Positions 1 through 9,198 of a stretch of 64,000 bases of DNA are shown piece after piece. The stretch is from an uncultured Cryomorphaceae bacterium (GTDB lineage Bacteria; Bacteroidota; Bacteroidia; Flavobacteriales; Schleiferiaceae). Location: NCBI GenBank assembly GCA_937120475.1, contig CAKZJV010000005.1:96885-160884 (forward strand). The letters run 5' to 3'. The notes under the pieces are model-generated. The model was given only the letters and a program-made list of their open reading frames with translations. It ran no database searches and was not told where the DNA came from. The position numbers and the translations under genes are program-made. The first letter of the stretch is position 1, and every line of letters begins with the position of its first letter.

Positions 1-2197
1 GCGGCTCATACAATTGCTCCCCGGTTTTGGGGTCTATTTCCAGGAATTCAGAAGGTAAGGGCTTACCGTTTTCATCAACCACCACCCCAACGCTATTGGC
101 GCGACCGGAAGCCCAAAGGGTATCCCCCCCGGCACTGATTACCGCAAATTGCAGGAAGGCCCTGCGGAAGCCCACTCCGGAAGGAAAGCGGTGCCCCACC
201 AAGTTGGTGAGTTTTACACGTGCATTCAATTTTCCATTGCGGTAACCTACCTCCTCAATTTCCACCTTTACGCTGTGGTTTTTAGCCAGATTATTGGAGT
301 TGGCAATGGCACTTTGCAGGCCGTGCAATCCACTCATATAATCCTTTTTACGAACGCCCAGTACCTCATCAAACTGGTTGAACATTTCCAGGCCGTACAA
401 ATTAATGCCCAGCAAGGTGTGCCTGCGGAAGCCTTCACGGGTTTCGAGGGTAATATCTTTTGCTGAGGCCAGGTGATCGGCTTCCGGGTAATCCTGATCC
501 TGGATGTTGGCAATTTTAAAGGCCAGTTCCTCACCCTTTTTAAATGGATATTGGGTAGGCATGTGGCAATCCTGGCAGGTTTGTACGTTGCTGCCAATGG
601 GTGCATATTCATTTTGGAACGAACTATTGAGCCACTCCAGGTAGGTAGCTTGCTCATAGTGCATCCCCACCTTTTTTCCTTCGGCATTAAAAACCGGCAG
701 ATTAATGGTGTGGCAACTGCCACAAACCCTTGATTTTCCGATATAGGTGCTGTATTCGGGCTTTAATCCCAAACCGTTGTCCATCGCATGGACCGGTGGG
801 TTCTCAAAAGGCCCGAAAATATGCCCGGGTTCTGAAATGGAAAATTTGCCGGTTTCAATCTCCTTGAGGCTCTTACCATCGTCCACAATCTGGTGGCAAC
901 TCATACAGGAAATACCGTCCCGCGCCAGGGCACCGTATTTATTTTTAGGATCGGACATATCGTAACCTCCCTTACCGGAGTGGTACACCATTTCTTCCTT
1001 AAAATAATCTTCACCGGGGTTATCGATATGAAACTGCCTTTGGCCCATTACCCCGTGGCAACTGAAGCAAAGGTTTTGGATAACATCGGGTAGTTCTCCC
1101 TGGTTATGGATGGCTTTTTCACTTTCCAGTTGAGCAAAGAAAATGGGGTCGCGCCCCGCCAGTCCCATCATAGACCAGCGCCACTCTCCAAAAGGGGAAA
1201 CATTTACCATAGAGTCACCGGAAGCAGCGGTCATGTTGGGCAAGAAGGCCCCGGTTTGCCCATCGTGGCAGGAAAGGCACTGATCGGAAGTGAGAAATTG
1301 CCCGGGACCATTGGGACCGGAAATAACATGGTCATAGGTAGCCGGTGGAAAACGGCTCACCTCATTGGCCGAAACAGGTTTCTGCTGGTTAAAGGTTCGC
1401 AAAAATGCTTCATTGATATAGTCTTTTTGTTTGCTTTCCTTATCCGACTTCAGGCGATTGGCCAGTTTTTCGTGGGCATCTTCGTATTCTTTAAGCTCAG
1501 GTTGCTTCCAGGAAGCATCTACATAATAGGTAATAGGATTACCCGGCTCTCCCTCAATATTGTCAAGGCTGCTGAAAGTAAATTCCTTTTCAGCGGAAGC
1601 GTGGCAACGGATACAGTAATTACCAAAACCGGAGTTAGGATAGTCGAACGGATATTTAAGGAGTGGGTCCACCGGCTGCCCCGGTGCATAATAACTCCAG
1701 AACCAGCCATCCTTGGAACCATTCTTGTCTTTGACCATCACCGTCCAGCCGTCAAAAAGCTTGGTTCCTTCATCGTGGATAAGATCACTAACCTCATCCA
1801 TACTCATATTGACGTACCGCTGGGCCGGAGCCTGGTACATTGCCTTTACAATCATAGCTCCATCGGCAATCTCACCCTCGCGGCCATTTTTGAGCCATTC
1901 CATAACCTCCGGAGAATAATAAATGACCACTGCGGGATGCACACCGTACATCTGCCCGTTTACAAAGGGTCCGGTATTACGCACCGATTTATCCCTTTTC
2001 CACCCCAGCTTTTCGTATTCCAGATTATCCAGGAAGGCATAAAGCTGCTTTTCATATTCATCCAGCGGTAAAGTGCTGGGCAGGGGTAAAGAGGCGGGGT
2101 CGCCCGAATCATTTTTTAAGTGTTCATCAATTTTGTGAAGGGAAAATCCAAATAGGAACAAGGCGCAGAGCACCGCCAAGATCTTGAAGGAGCGCAT
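1..2197 (-). CDS. Multihaem cytochrome c, 3' end beyond window
   Basis: An open minus-strand frame of 732 codons starts at the ATG at 2197 and runs off the left edge, so the C-terminus is missing. After a hydrophobic N-terminal segment (signal peptide or anchor) it carries six CXXCH haem-c motifs at about residues 195 (CIRCH), 307 (CLSCH), 377 (CFSCH), 431 (CMSCH), 492 (CGSCH) and 541 (CQDCH), all in one frame. A HRFPSG motif near residue 664 resembles the conserved H-x-FP-[ST]-G of the beta-rich C-terminal part in several multihaem cytochromes. The role is periplasmic or envelope electron transfer; the substrate cannot be told. The several plus-strand open frames across this region are antisense shadows. 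Confidence 0.85.
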   Translation of the reverse strand, partial: MRSFKILAVLCALFLFGFSLHKIDEHLKNDSGDPASLPLPSTLPLDEYEKQLYAFLDNLEYEKLGWKRDKSVRNTGPFVNGQMYGVHPAVVIYYSPEVMEWLKNGREGEIADGAMIVKAMYQAPAQRYVNMSMDEVSDLIHDEGTKLFDGWTVMVKDKNGSKDGWFWSYYAPGQPVDPLLKYPFDYPNSGFGNYCIRCHASAEKEFTFSSLDNIEGEPGNPITYYVDASWKQPELKEYEDAHEKLANRLKSDKESKQKDYINEAFLRTFNQQKPVSANEVSRFPPATYDHVISGPNGPGQFLTSDQCLSCHDGQTGAFLPNMTAASGDSMVNVSPFGEWRWSMMGLAGRDPIFFAQLESEKAIHNQGELPDVIQNLCFSCHGVMGQRQFHIDNPGEDYFKEEMVYHSGKGGYDMSDPKNKYGALARDGISCMSCHQIVDDGKSLKEIETGKFSISEPGHIFGPFENPPVHAMDNGLGLKPEYSTYIGKSRVCGSCHTINLPVFNAEGKKVGMHYEQATYLEWLNSSFQNEYAPIGSNVQTCQDCHMPTQYPFKKGEELAFKIANIQDQDYPEADHLASAKDITLETREGFRRHTLLGINLYGLEMFNQFDEVLGVRKKDYMSGLHGLQSAIANSNNLAKNHSVKVEIEEVGYRNGKLNARVKLTNLVGHRFPSGVGFRRAFLQFAVISAGGDTLWASGRANSVGVVVDENGKPLPSEFLEIDPKTGEQLYEP

Positions 2198-2279
2198 GAT
2201 GGATAAAGTTTGGTTTGGTACCCACAATTTAAAAATTATTAACCGGAAAAAAAGAAAAAATGGGTGAACGTACCTTATC

Positions 2280-3155
2280 TCAGGATTTAAGGGCATCGGC
2301 AGAATAGCCGTAGGCTTCAAAATCGCGCTGGTAAAAATTATAAACCCGCCTCCGGAAATTGGCATCCGTGTAAAAAAGACTGTAGTCTTTGGGGAATTTT
2401 TTCAAAAAATCTTCATAGGGCCAAAGGTGCAGGTTACCCTCTTTCATATTTTCCCTTGGTGCAGCGTGACGCAAAACGGTGACCTTCCGGTCGAGGGGAT
2501 CATCCCAACCATACTTTTGGTTCATTTTACGGATTTCCTCATCCATGCTTTCCAGGTGCAACACCTCATCCAACAGTCCGGGCACCATATCTTCCCACAA
2601 AGCGTATTGCAGACTGAAATGCGGATTGAGCCACGGCTTGTGCAAATTTTCAAGCACATCCAGAAAATCCTGCATATTAAAGCCTTTGGGCAAACCTCCG
2701 GGAAAAAAGTGCTCGCGGTGGCGGAAGGCGTGGTAAAAGCTACTGGCGAAACGCTGATAGGGGTTTCGTACCACTTTGATTTTTACAAAATCATGGTTAA
2801 GCAAGGCCTTTGGCAGTTCTTTATAGATGGAATATTCATGAGGATAAACTTCTGCCACGTAGCGGTGTACCCAGGGGTCGTAAGCCAGAGCCTCCTCCAG
2901 CAGGCCGGCCCCGCGCAAAAACCATTGAATAGCGGTGGAGCAACCGGCTTTAGGAGAATAAAAAAGTATCCGTTGGTTGCGGTGATCCACCAACGGAAGA
3001 CGCCCCCAATAGGGCAATTGCCTGCTTATTTCCAATACCCCTAAATTTTGAAAAGGCCAATACTGCATGAGCCGCAACAACCATCGTTGCCTTTGCAGGT
3101 TCACCTTTCCGGGGGGCTGGCGCAAGTACAGATTTATGGCATCCTTCTGCATCAT
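2280..3155 (-). CDS. Sulfotransferase family protein
   Basis: This 291-residue protein has the two PAPS-binding signatures of the Sulfotransfer_2 / Golgi carbohydrate sulfotransferase-like family: a 5'-phosphosulfate loop at about residues 66-75 (YSPKAGCSTA) and a 3'-phosphate motif at about 127-139 (VVRNPYQRFASS). Such enzymes move sulfate from PAPS to a hydroxyl or amine of a glycan, lipid or small molecule; the acceptor is unknown. It has no signal peptide, so it should act in the cytoplasm or at the inner membrane. Its ATG lies 2 nt after the stop of the acyltransferase gene upstream, which implies translational coupling and suggests, by inference only, that it may act on a related lipid or surface product. 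Confidence 0.8.
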   Translation of the reverse strand: MMQKDAINLYLRQPPGKVNLQRQRWLLRLMQYWPFQNLGVLEISRQLPYWGRLPLVDHRNQRILFYSPKAGCSTAIQWFLRGAGLLEEALAYDPWVHRYVAEVYPHEYSIYKELPKALLNHDFVKIKVVRNPYQRFASSFYHAFRHREHFFPGGLPKGFNMQDFLDVLENLHKPWLNPHFSLQYALWEDMVPGLLDEVLHLESMDEEIRKMNQKYGWDDPLDRKVTVLRHAAPRENMKEGNLHLWPYEDFLKKFPKDYSLFYTDANFRRRVYNFYQRDFEAYGYSADALKS

Positions 3156-3157
3156 GG

Positions 3158-4897
3158 TTAACGGCTACCCGAAAGCGTTTCTTCAGGAAGGTCCTGAATG
3201 CGGATGTACATAAAGCCATCCAGGGAATCATTGAACAGCGGATCTACGTTAAAGCACACGATCCTTGCGTTTTGCTTGATGTATTTTTTGATGAGAATGG
3301 GGAAACGCATATTACCGGGCTCCAACTCTTCAATAAGCCGGTCGAATTTATTGAGGTCATCATCGCTACTCTCAAACACTACTTCCTTATGCTCTTCCTT
3401 CAGCTTGACTTTAAAGGCTTTGCGAGGCCTGATATGCTCACGCATTTCGGGATCACCGTGGTGGCGGGTAAGGTATTCCACCATCAGCGACTTGCTGAAT
3501 TTTGAAAATTTATTGCTGATGCTGGCACAACCGGTGATATACTCCAGTTCGGGATGGCGCTGCAAAACCATGGTAATACCCCGCCAAAGGAGAAAAAGTG
3601 GCAGGGGCTTTAGTTGCTGCTCGGGGGTAATGAAGGCGCGGCCCATTTCCAGTGACCTGGAAAATACATGGCTCATATAATCGTCCACCTTAAAAAGGGT
3701 GGTTACGTAAAAACCTTTAACGCCATAGCGTTGGTAAATATCACTTCCGATGCCCAGGCGATAGGCCCCGGCCAGTTGCTGTGCCTCTTTATCCCAAAGT
3801 ATTAAATGCTGGTAATGGTAATCGTAGGTATCCAGATCGAGCGGTAGGTTGGTGCCTTCACCCACCTTGCGGAAGGTAACTTCGCGCAATCGCCCGATTT
3901 CGGTTAAAAGGTTAGGTATCATCTTCGAGGAAGCAATGAATACCTCATAGTTTTTCTGCTCAAACAAAAATGCATCACCGGACCGTAAGGCAGCCAGTTC
4001 AGCCTCCATACTTTCCAGGGCTACCGGGGCAATGATAGGTCGGGGTTTTTCCGGCCTTTTCAGGCTGAATAATTTCTTTTCGGGCGAAAGGGCCTGGCGC
4101 AGCAAATAGGTACGTTGCCGTAAAAAAGCCCCGTAGTGCTCCACCGTTTTATAACCCTTTTGCTCTTTTACGGAAATGGAGCGGCCAATCCTGATGCGTA
4201 TGGATTTGCTTTTTTGCTGCCTTAACTCCGAAGGTAGCTTGGCTGTACGGAGGTTGGGGTGCAAGGCCGAAAGCAGGTAAAAGAAAGCACTGTTGCGCGC
4301 CTTGAAATACACCGGTATTACGGGTACCTCCAGTTTTTGGATCATACGGATGGCTCCTTCCTCCCAGGGTTTATCGGATATTTTTCCTTCTTCAAATTTA
4401 TAGGTACTCACCTCACCGGCCGGGAAGATGCCCAGCGCGTGACCGTTTTTCACGTGCTCCATACTGTCTTTGATACCGGTAAAGCTGGAGCGTAAATCCT
4501 TATTATCAAAAGGGTTTACGGGCACAAAAAAATCCTTGAGGGGTTCTACTTTTTGCAGCAGGAAATTGGCCATTACCTTGTAATCGGGCCGAACCTGGCT
4601 AATGAGCTTAATAAGGATAATACCATCAATACCGCCCAGGGGATGGTTAGAAACCGTAACAAAGGGTCCCTCCTTGGGAATACGCTTCAATTCATCCTCG
4701 TAATAATCGAAGGTTACTTTGAATTCCTTAAGAACGGCATCGATAAATTCCACCCCGTGTAACTCTTCAAATTTGCCGTACACCTCATTGAGATCTGATA
4801 TTCCGAGAATGTCCATAATGGGCTTGGCCAGGCTGGAAAGCCCCAGCTTATCCAGTTGAACTACTTTGGCAATATCATCTTTGTTAACCAGGCCCAC
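3158..4897 (-). CDS. Bifunctional acyltransferase, OlsF/hemolysin-like (aminolipid synthesis)
   Basis: The 579-residue protein fuses two acyltransferase modules. The N-terminal half is PlsC-like, with the NHPLGGIDG block near residues 83-91 (catalytic His/Asp) and FPAGEVS near 159-165. The C-terminal half, about 310-520, resembles the GNAT-like hemolysin/OlsB domain that N-acylates an amino acid. The same fusion order is known from OlsF of Flavobacterium and Serratia, which makes ornithine lipid; separate GlsA/GlsB proteins make glycine lipid in Bacteroides. The head group here cannot be read from sequence. It lies 39 nt after aspartate kinase and 2 nt before the sulfotransferase, so the three are probably one transcript. 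Confidence 0.8.
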   Translation of the reverse strand: MGLVNKDDIAKVVQLDKLGLSSLAKPIMDILGISDLNEVYGKFEELHGVEFIDAVLKEFKVTFDYYEDELKRIPKEGPFVTVSNHPLGGIDGIILIKLISQVRPDYKVMANFLLQKVEPLKDFFVPVNPFDNKDLRSSFTGIKDSMEHVKNGHALGIFPAGEVSTYKFEEGKISDKPWEEGAIRMIQKLEVPVIPVYFKARNSAFFYLLSALHPNLRTAKLPSELRQQKSKSIRIRIGRSISVKEQKGYKTVEHYGAFLRQRTYLLRQALSPEKKLFSLKRPEKPRPIIAPVALESMEAELAALRSGDAFLFEQKNYEVFIASSKMIPNLLTEIGRLREVTFRKVGEGTNLPLDLDTYDYHYQHLILWDKEAQQLAGAYRLGIGSDIYQRYGVKGFYVTTLFKVDDYMSHVFSRSLEMGRAFITPEQQLKPLPLFLLWRGITMVLQRHPELEYITGCASISNKFSKFSKSLMVEYLTRHHGDPEMREHIRPRKAFKVKLKEEHKEVVFESSDDDLNKFDRLIEELEPGNMRFPILIKKYIKQNARIVCFNVDPLFNDSLDGFMYIRIQDLPEETLSGSR

Positions 4898-4936
4898 TTT
4901 GTGGAATTTTCAGTAAAGCTAGCCAATTTTATCGGC

Positions 4937-6187
4937 TCACTGGGTGATTACCTGGTAGGTATTCCGGCTAATTTGCTCCAACAATATGGCCCCGGTATTT
5001 TGTACCCTTTCACGGGCGGCATCGTCATAATGGCGCACACTGTACAGGCGAACATCATCATTATAAGCTACTTCAAAATCCTTTTGCAATTCATCCAGGA
5101 TAACCGGGGTGGTTATGGGGTCGTAATTGATGCAAAAGGAAGAGCTTACCGCGGTGTTCTGGGAAAGGTTAACGCGTATGCCGTACTGGTGAAAAACCTT
5201 GTAAATTTTGCTAAGGTGCTCTTCTACAATAAAAGCCAGGTCGCGGGTAGAAACGGTGATCAACACCTGCTGGTCCTTTTTAATGAAGCAGGGCAACAGG
5301 GGTTCCAGGTCGGAGCCTTCGCGAATAAGCGTTCCTTGTTCATCAGGTTTTACAAAAGATTTTACGCGCAGGGGAATGTTCTTTTTTTGCAGCGGCTGAA
5401 TGGTTTTAGGGTGAATTACCGAAGCCCCGTAATAAGCCAGCTCAATGGCTTCGCGGTAACTGATCTGGTTCAGTAAGGCGGTGTTTTCAAAAACCTTGGG
5501 GTCGCCATTTAAAACACCCGGCACATCCTTCCAGATGACCACCTCCTCGGCACCTAAAACATAGCCTAAAACAGAGGCCGTATAATCGGAACCTTCACGC
5601 CCCAGGGTGGTTGGATTCAAATCGTCATCGGAACCGATAAAACCCTGTACTACATAGCGATTACCGGGCAAAATGGTATCCTTCACCAGGCGCTCGGTAA
5701 AACTCCAGTCCACCCGGGCAAAACGGTAATTCTGGTCGGTGCGAATCAGTCTGCGCGCATCCAGCCACTTATTCTGGTAGCCTGAACTGTTCAGGTAACT
5801 GGATACTATTTTGGTAGAAAGCAGTTCACCGTAGCTCACTACTTTATCGTAAGTTTTATTGAAGTTATCCTCGGGCTGGCCCTGGCAGATAATTTCCAGT
5901 TGCATCAGCAGTATTTCCACATCGTTGTGTACACGATGCTCATCGGCCGGAAATAGCTCGCGGATAATGGCCAGGTGGCTTTCCCTGATTTCTTGCAACA
6001 GCTCTCCTACTCCTTCCTTTCCGTGATGAAAAAGCTGTACTACCTTTTCCAGGGCATTGGTGGTTTTCCCCATAGCGGAAACCACGATCAATATTTCCTC
6101 ACCAGGGTAGTGGTTGAGCACATTGGCCACATTGCGCACACTATCCGCATCCTTGATAGATGCTCCTCCAAATTTGAAAACCTTCAT
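4937..6187 (-). CDS. lysC: Aspartate kinase
   Basis: A 416-residue monofunctional aspartokinase that phosphorylates aspartate to 4-phospho-aspartate, the first step towards lysine/diaminopimelate, threonine and methionine. The N-terminus shows the diagnostic KFGGAS motif (residues 5-10), then VVSAMGKTTNALE near 34-46 and GREGSDYTAS near 195-205, typical of the amino acid kinase fold. The last ~120 residues should form the regulatory ACT region, which is short and divergent, so allosteric control cannot be predicted. There is no fused homoserine dehydrogenase. It heads the operon with the acyltransferase and sulfotransferase rather than other lysine genes; lysA lies 1.6 kb away and is separately transcribed. 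Confidence 0.93.
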   Translation of the reverse strand: MKVFKFGGASIKDADSVRNVANVLNHYPGEEILIVVSAMGKTTNALEKVVQLFHHGKEGVGELLQEIRESHLAIIRELFPADEHRVHNDVEILLMQLEIICQGQPEDNFNKTYDKVVSYGELLSTKIVSSYLNSSGYQNKWLDARRLIRTDQNYRFARVDWSFTERLVKDTILPGNRYVVQGFIGSDDDLNPTTLGREGSDYTASVLGYVLGAEEVVIWKDVPGVLNGDPKVFENTALLNQISYREAIELAYYGASVIHPKTIQPLQKKNIPLRVKSFVKPDEQGTLIREGSDLEPLLPCFIKKDQQVLITVSTRDLAFIVEEHLSKIYKVFHQYGIRVNLSQNTAVSSSFCINYDPITTPVILDELQKDFEVAYNDDVRLYSVRHYDDAARERVQNTGAILLEQISRNTYQVITQ

Positions 6188-6234
6188 GCTATTAATTTAA
6201 AGTGGCGCAAGTTACTAAGCTTTCCATAAAAGCC

Positions 6235-6268
6235 TTGGCTTACCAAAAGGCGCAGATTGATATATTTG
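6235..6268 (+). promoter_or_regulatory. Predicted Bacteroidota sigma-A promoter of the 6289 gene
   Basis: TTG at 6235-6237, a 23-nt spacer and TATATTTG at 6261-6268 fit the Bacteroidota consensus TTG-N(17-23)-TAnnTTTG. Transcription would start near 6275, about 14 nt before the ATG at 6289. Confidence 0.5.
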
Positions 6269-6288
6269 TGAAAACCAGAAAGTAAAAT

Positions 6289-7266
6289 ATGTTGCGGAAT
6301 TACCTTTTAACAGCCCTCTTCAACCTGGCCCTCATTTTTGGCGCTAACGCCCAAATCAACATTGGTTCGCTGGAAAAACCTAACCTGCGTGACGGTGCCG
6401 GGCAAATCCGGAAATCGGATGCCCGCAGATTGCAACGCAGCAAAACCATCTTCTTTTATGGTGACCGTGACGAGGAAAACCTACCTATGCTGAAGAAGAT
6501 ATTTCAGAAAGCCTGGAAGCTGAACAGTATAGAGTTTGACCATATCAAGAACTTTAAAAAATACGAACGCGCCCGCAATACAGCTTTCATAACCCTGGAG
6601 GTTAACCCCATTTACAAGGTAAATACCAACATTGGCCGCCAAACGGAGATAGACTGTGAAGTGTATTACCTTTTATGGGTGCCCAAAAGCCGGGAACGAA
6701 TGGTGTACGCCCGGATTGATCTTTACCCGGAACATAATTTTTTGAAGAAACTCATTAAGCTTCCCAAGCCGGAAGACAAGCTTGAAATGATTTACAAAAA
6801 AGGGCAGTTTTACAATGATAGCCCCGGAATGCTGGGCCTTTACCTCCGCTACGTATCTAAATCACTGACGGTTGATGATAATATTAACGGGCCATCACTC
6901 TATGAAGACTGGGCGCGGGAGGATTCAGCCAGCCTGGGGCTTTTGCGCAACCAAACCCTTTACGTTCCCGATTATGTTTTGATTGAAGAGGACCTGAAAG
7001 ATGATACCACCAAATTTCGTGATGAACAGGAATTTTTTGAAGATTACCCGCACCAATATGAGTTTGTGCGTAGGGAGCTTTTAAGCGACCTCATTGTTGA
7101 TGATGAAGAACTGATGTACATTTTCGTGTACGTACAGTCGGGGGAGGCCAAACACTTTTCAGTCTTCACCACCAGCGGTGAAATCCTGTTTCATGAGTTT
7201 GAAGGCAATAGCTTTAACCTCAAGCCCAACGACATTCGTGAATTAGCACGATCAGTTGGGGATTGA
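6289..7266 (+). CDS. Secreted protein of unknown family (paralogue of the 29115 gene)
   Basis: I do not recognise a named domain. The 325-residue protein starts with a signal peptide ending near ANA-Q (residue 21) and otherwise looks soluble, so it should be periplasmic or surface-exposed. It is clearly related to the protein encoded at 29115-30149: both have INIGSLEKP/IIGTPGTF after the signal peptide, a K-T-x-FFY block, P-G-[MI]-x-x-x-YL-x-Y in the middle, [TL]LYVP/TLIVP before a charged linker, and a C-terminal block ending in an R-E/K-E-[LI]-x-x-[RS] helix. It may form an oligomeric or envelope-associated domain. It is flanked by a divergent aspartate kinase operon and a convergent GNAT gene, so it seems monocistronic. 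Confidence 0.75.
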   Translation: MLRNYLLTALFNLALIFGANAQINIGSLEKPNLRDGAGQIRKSDARRLQRSKTIFFYGDRDEENLPMLKKIFQKAWKLNSIEFDHIKNFKKYERARNTAFITLEVNPIYKVNTNIGRQTEIDCEVYYLLWVPKSRERMVYARIDLYPEHNFLKKLIKLPKPEDKLEMIYKKGQFYNDSPGMLGLYLRYVSKSLTVDDNINGPSLYEDWAREDSASLGLLRNQTLYVPDYVLIEEDLKDDTTKFRDEQEFFEDYPHQYEFVRRELLSDLIVDDEELMYIFVYVQSGEAKHFSVFTTSGEILFHEFEGNSFNLKPNDIRELARSVGD

Positions 7267-7270
7267 GGGG

Positions 7271-7296
7271 TAGTTATTAGTGGATTAGTTATTAGT
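7271..7296. repeat. Short direct repeat between convergent genes
   Basis: TAGTTATTAGT occurs at 7271-7281 and again at 7286-7296 (period 15). It sits in the 67-nt gap between two converging genes. AT-rich two-unit repeats like this arise readily and no function is evident. Confidence 0.4.
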
Positions 7297-7333
7297 TGAA
7301 CAGTTTTTCATTGTTCTACTCCCAACCACACCC

Positions 7334-7783
7334 TCAAATCACCAACTTACAATTCCACCACTCTTTTTCGATGTGGGTACCCAGGCTTTCGTAAAAGCGA
7401 ACCGCACTTTCATTCCAGTCCAGCACCTGCCAGTCCAGGCGCCCGGCCCCGGCTTTTTTAGCCTCTTCCACCGTGGCCAGCAAAAGGGCCTTTCCGGCAC
7501 CCATGCCGCGCATTTCCGGTTTTACGTATAAATCTTCCAGGTAGTAACAGCGGCCGTTCCAGGTGGAGTAACGTGGGTAGTAAAGTGATATTCCAACCAC
7601 CTTACCTTCCGATTCGGCTACGAGAAAATCGAAAGCCCGGTGCTCCTTCCAATCGCGCATCAAAAGGGCTTCACTATTGGCCACCTTTTCAGGTGCCTTT
7701 TCAAACTCCGCCAACTCCCTGATAAGAGCCATCAGGTCGGGAATATCCTTTTCCTCTCCTTGGCGTATTTCATAGCTGATCAT
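7334..7783 (-). CDS. GNAT-family N-acetyltransferase
   Basis: The 149-residue protein is a complete single-domain GNAT acetyltransferase, with the acetyl-CoA pyrophosphate loop RGMGAGKALL near residues 95-104 and a preceding LYVKPEM strand. The overall pattern (YEIRQGEEKDIPDLMALIREL at the start, GRCYYLEDLYV before the loop) resembles the SSAT/diamine acetyltransferase-like group, but the acceptor amine is not predictable. Its start codon overlaps the stop of lysA by 4 nt (ATGA), so it is translated with lysA. Confidence 0.88.
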   Translation of the reverse strand: MISYEIRQGEEKDIPDLMALIRELAEFEKAPEKVANSEALLMRDWKEHRAFDFLVAESEGKVVGISLYYPRYSTWNGRCYYLEDLYVKPEMRGMGAGKALLLATVEEAKKAGAGRLDWQVLDWNESAVRFYESLGTHIEKEWWNCKLVI

Positions 7784-9012
7784 AACTCCACCTCTATTTG
7801 GTTGCTGAGCACATCCTCCAAGGTTTGCCTTTTAGTAACCAGGTGAGCCTTGCCTTTATGCACCAGCACTTCGGCCGGTTTAAAGCGGCTGTTGTAATTA
7901 TTGCTCATGGTAAAGCAGTAGGCCCCGGCATTGTGAAAGCACAGCAGGTCGCCTTCGGTAATTTCATTGATCTGCCGATCGCTGGCAAAAGTGTCGGTCT
8001 CGCAGATGTAGCCCACCACGGTATAAACCCGTTTGCGCCCATTGGTATTGGACACATTGGTAATATGGTGGTAAGCATCGTAAAACATAGGACGTATGAA
8101 GTGATTCATACCTGTATCTACCCCCGCAAAAACGGTAGCGGTGGTTTGCTTAATCACGTTCACCTGGCATAAAAAATACCCGGCTTCACTGACCAGGAAT
8201 TTACCCGGTTCAAATTCTATTTCCAATTCGCGGCCGTACTCTTTGCAAAAGGCGTTGAACATTTTGGTCATTTTTGATCCGAGTTCCTCTACATCGGTAG
8301 CAATGTCTTCGGGTTTATAGGCCACTTTAAAACCACTTCCGAAATCGATGTATTGCAGATCAGGGAAATCACGGGCTACATCCAGCAATAACTCTGCACC
8401 TTTTAAAAATACATCCACATCCAGAATATCGCTACCGGTGTGCATGTGCAGCCCTTCCACCTTAATACCCAGGCTTTTCACCAACCTTTCCAGGTGACGG
8501 GTTTGATGAATGCTGATACCGAACTTCGAATCAATATGCCCTACCGAAATCTTTACGTTTCCACCGGCCATAATATGTGGATTCAGGCGGATGCAAACCG
8601 GGTATTTACCTCCATAAATACTCCCGAATTGTTCCAGGATGCTCAGGTTGTCAATATTGATGCGCACGCCCAGCTTTACCGCTTTCTTAATCTCTTCGAT
8701 GGACACGCCATTAGGGGTATAAATAATGTCTTCTGGTTTGAAGCCTGCTTTTAAGCCAATCTCCACCTCCTGTATGGAAACCGTATCCAGCCCGCTGCCC
8801 AAATCGCGAAAAAAACGCAACACGTTAATATTGGTCAAGGCCTTACAAGCGTAATTGATCTTATGTTTACTACCCTTAAAAGCCTTTTTCAAGCGTTTAT
8901 ACTGGCTCTCCATTTTGGCGGTATCGTAAACATAAAGGGGAGTTCCGAACTCCTTGCCAAGTTGCAAGGCATCTACCCCGGCAATCTCAAAAGCTTGCAT
9001 TTTGTGTGACAT
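7780..9012 (-). CDS. lysA: Diaminopimelate decarboxylase
   Basis: A 410-residue PLP-dependent fold type III decarboxylase that converts meso-diaminopimelate to lysine. The PLP Schiff-base lysine is K57 in YACKAL; HMHTGSDI, FEPGKFLVSEAG and the CETDTFA block that contributes the substrate-binding cysteine are all present. The length fits the family. The protein may begin at the ATG at 9012 or at an in-frame ATG four codons later; I chose the longer form. It is the first gene of a two-gene transcript with the GNAT gene, separate from aspartate kinase. Confidence 0.94.
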   Translation of the reverse strand: MSHKMQAFEIAGVDALQLGKEFGTPLYVYDTAKMESQYKRLKKAFKGSKHKINYACKALTNINVLRFFRDLGSGLDTVSIQEVEIGLKAGFKPEDIIYTPNGVSIEEIKKAVKLGVRINIDNLSILEQFGSIYGGKYPVCIRLNPHIMAGGNVKISVGHIDSKFGISIHQTRHLERLVKSLGIKVEGLHMHTGSDILDVDVFLKGAELLLDVARDFPDLQYIDFGSGFKVAYKPEDIATDVEELGSKMTKMFNAFCKEYGRELEIEFEPGKFLVSEAGYFLCQVNVIKQTTATVFAGVDTGMNHFIRPMFYDAYHHITNVSNTNGRKRVYTVVGYICETDTFASDRQINEITEGDLLCFHNAGAYCFTMSNNYNSRFKPAEVLVHKGKAHLVTKRQTLEDVLSNQIEVEL

Positions 9013-9198
9013 CTAAATTTTTAAGGGTTGAATTACAAAAAGGAAGCTAAAATACGCAGTCTGAAGTATTTATTTTAAAAGCTACCTTCGAAAATTTAAA
9101 TTCTTCATTGCCAACGGATTTAACCCGTGCTTAACCCCTGCGGCATTGTGATTTTGTTAATTTTGCCCATCCACAGGAATACCTTACAAACGATTTCT

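Noticed and set aside
1106..2071. A long plus-strand frame of 321 codons
   Set aside because: It is antisense to a haem-protein frame that has six CXXCH motifs in one phase, which cannot be chance; the plus frame has no recognisable product.
7271..7296. Repeat pair as the start of a CRISPR-like array
   Set aside because: Only two AT-rich units with a 4-nt gap, no spacers, no cas genes.
9083..9090. TACCTTCG as a promoter of serC
   Set aside because: No TTG at a suitable distance and it is more than 100 nt from the start codon; the element at 9158-9165 is closer but also weak.
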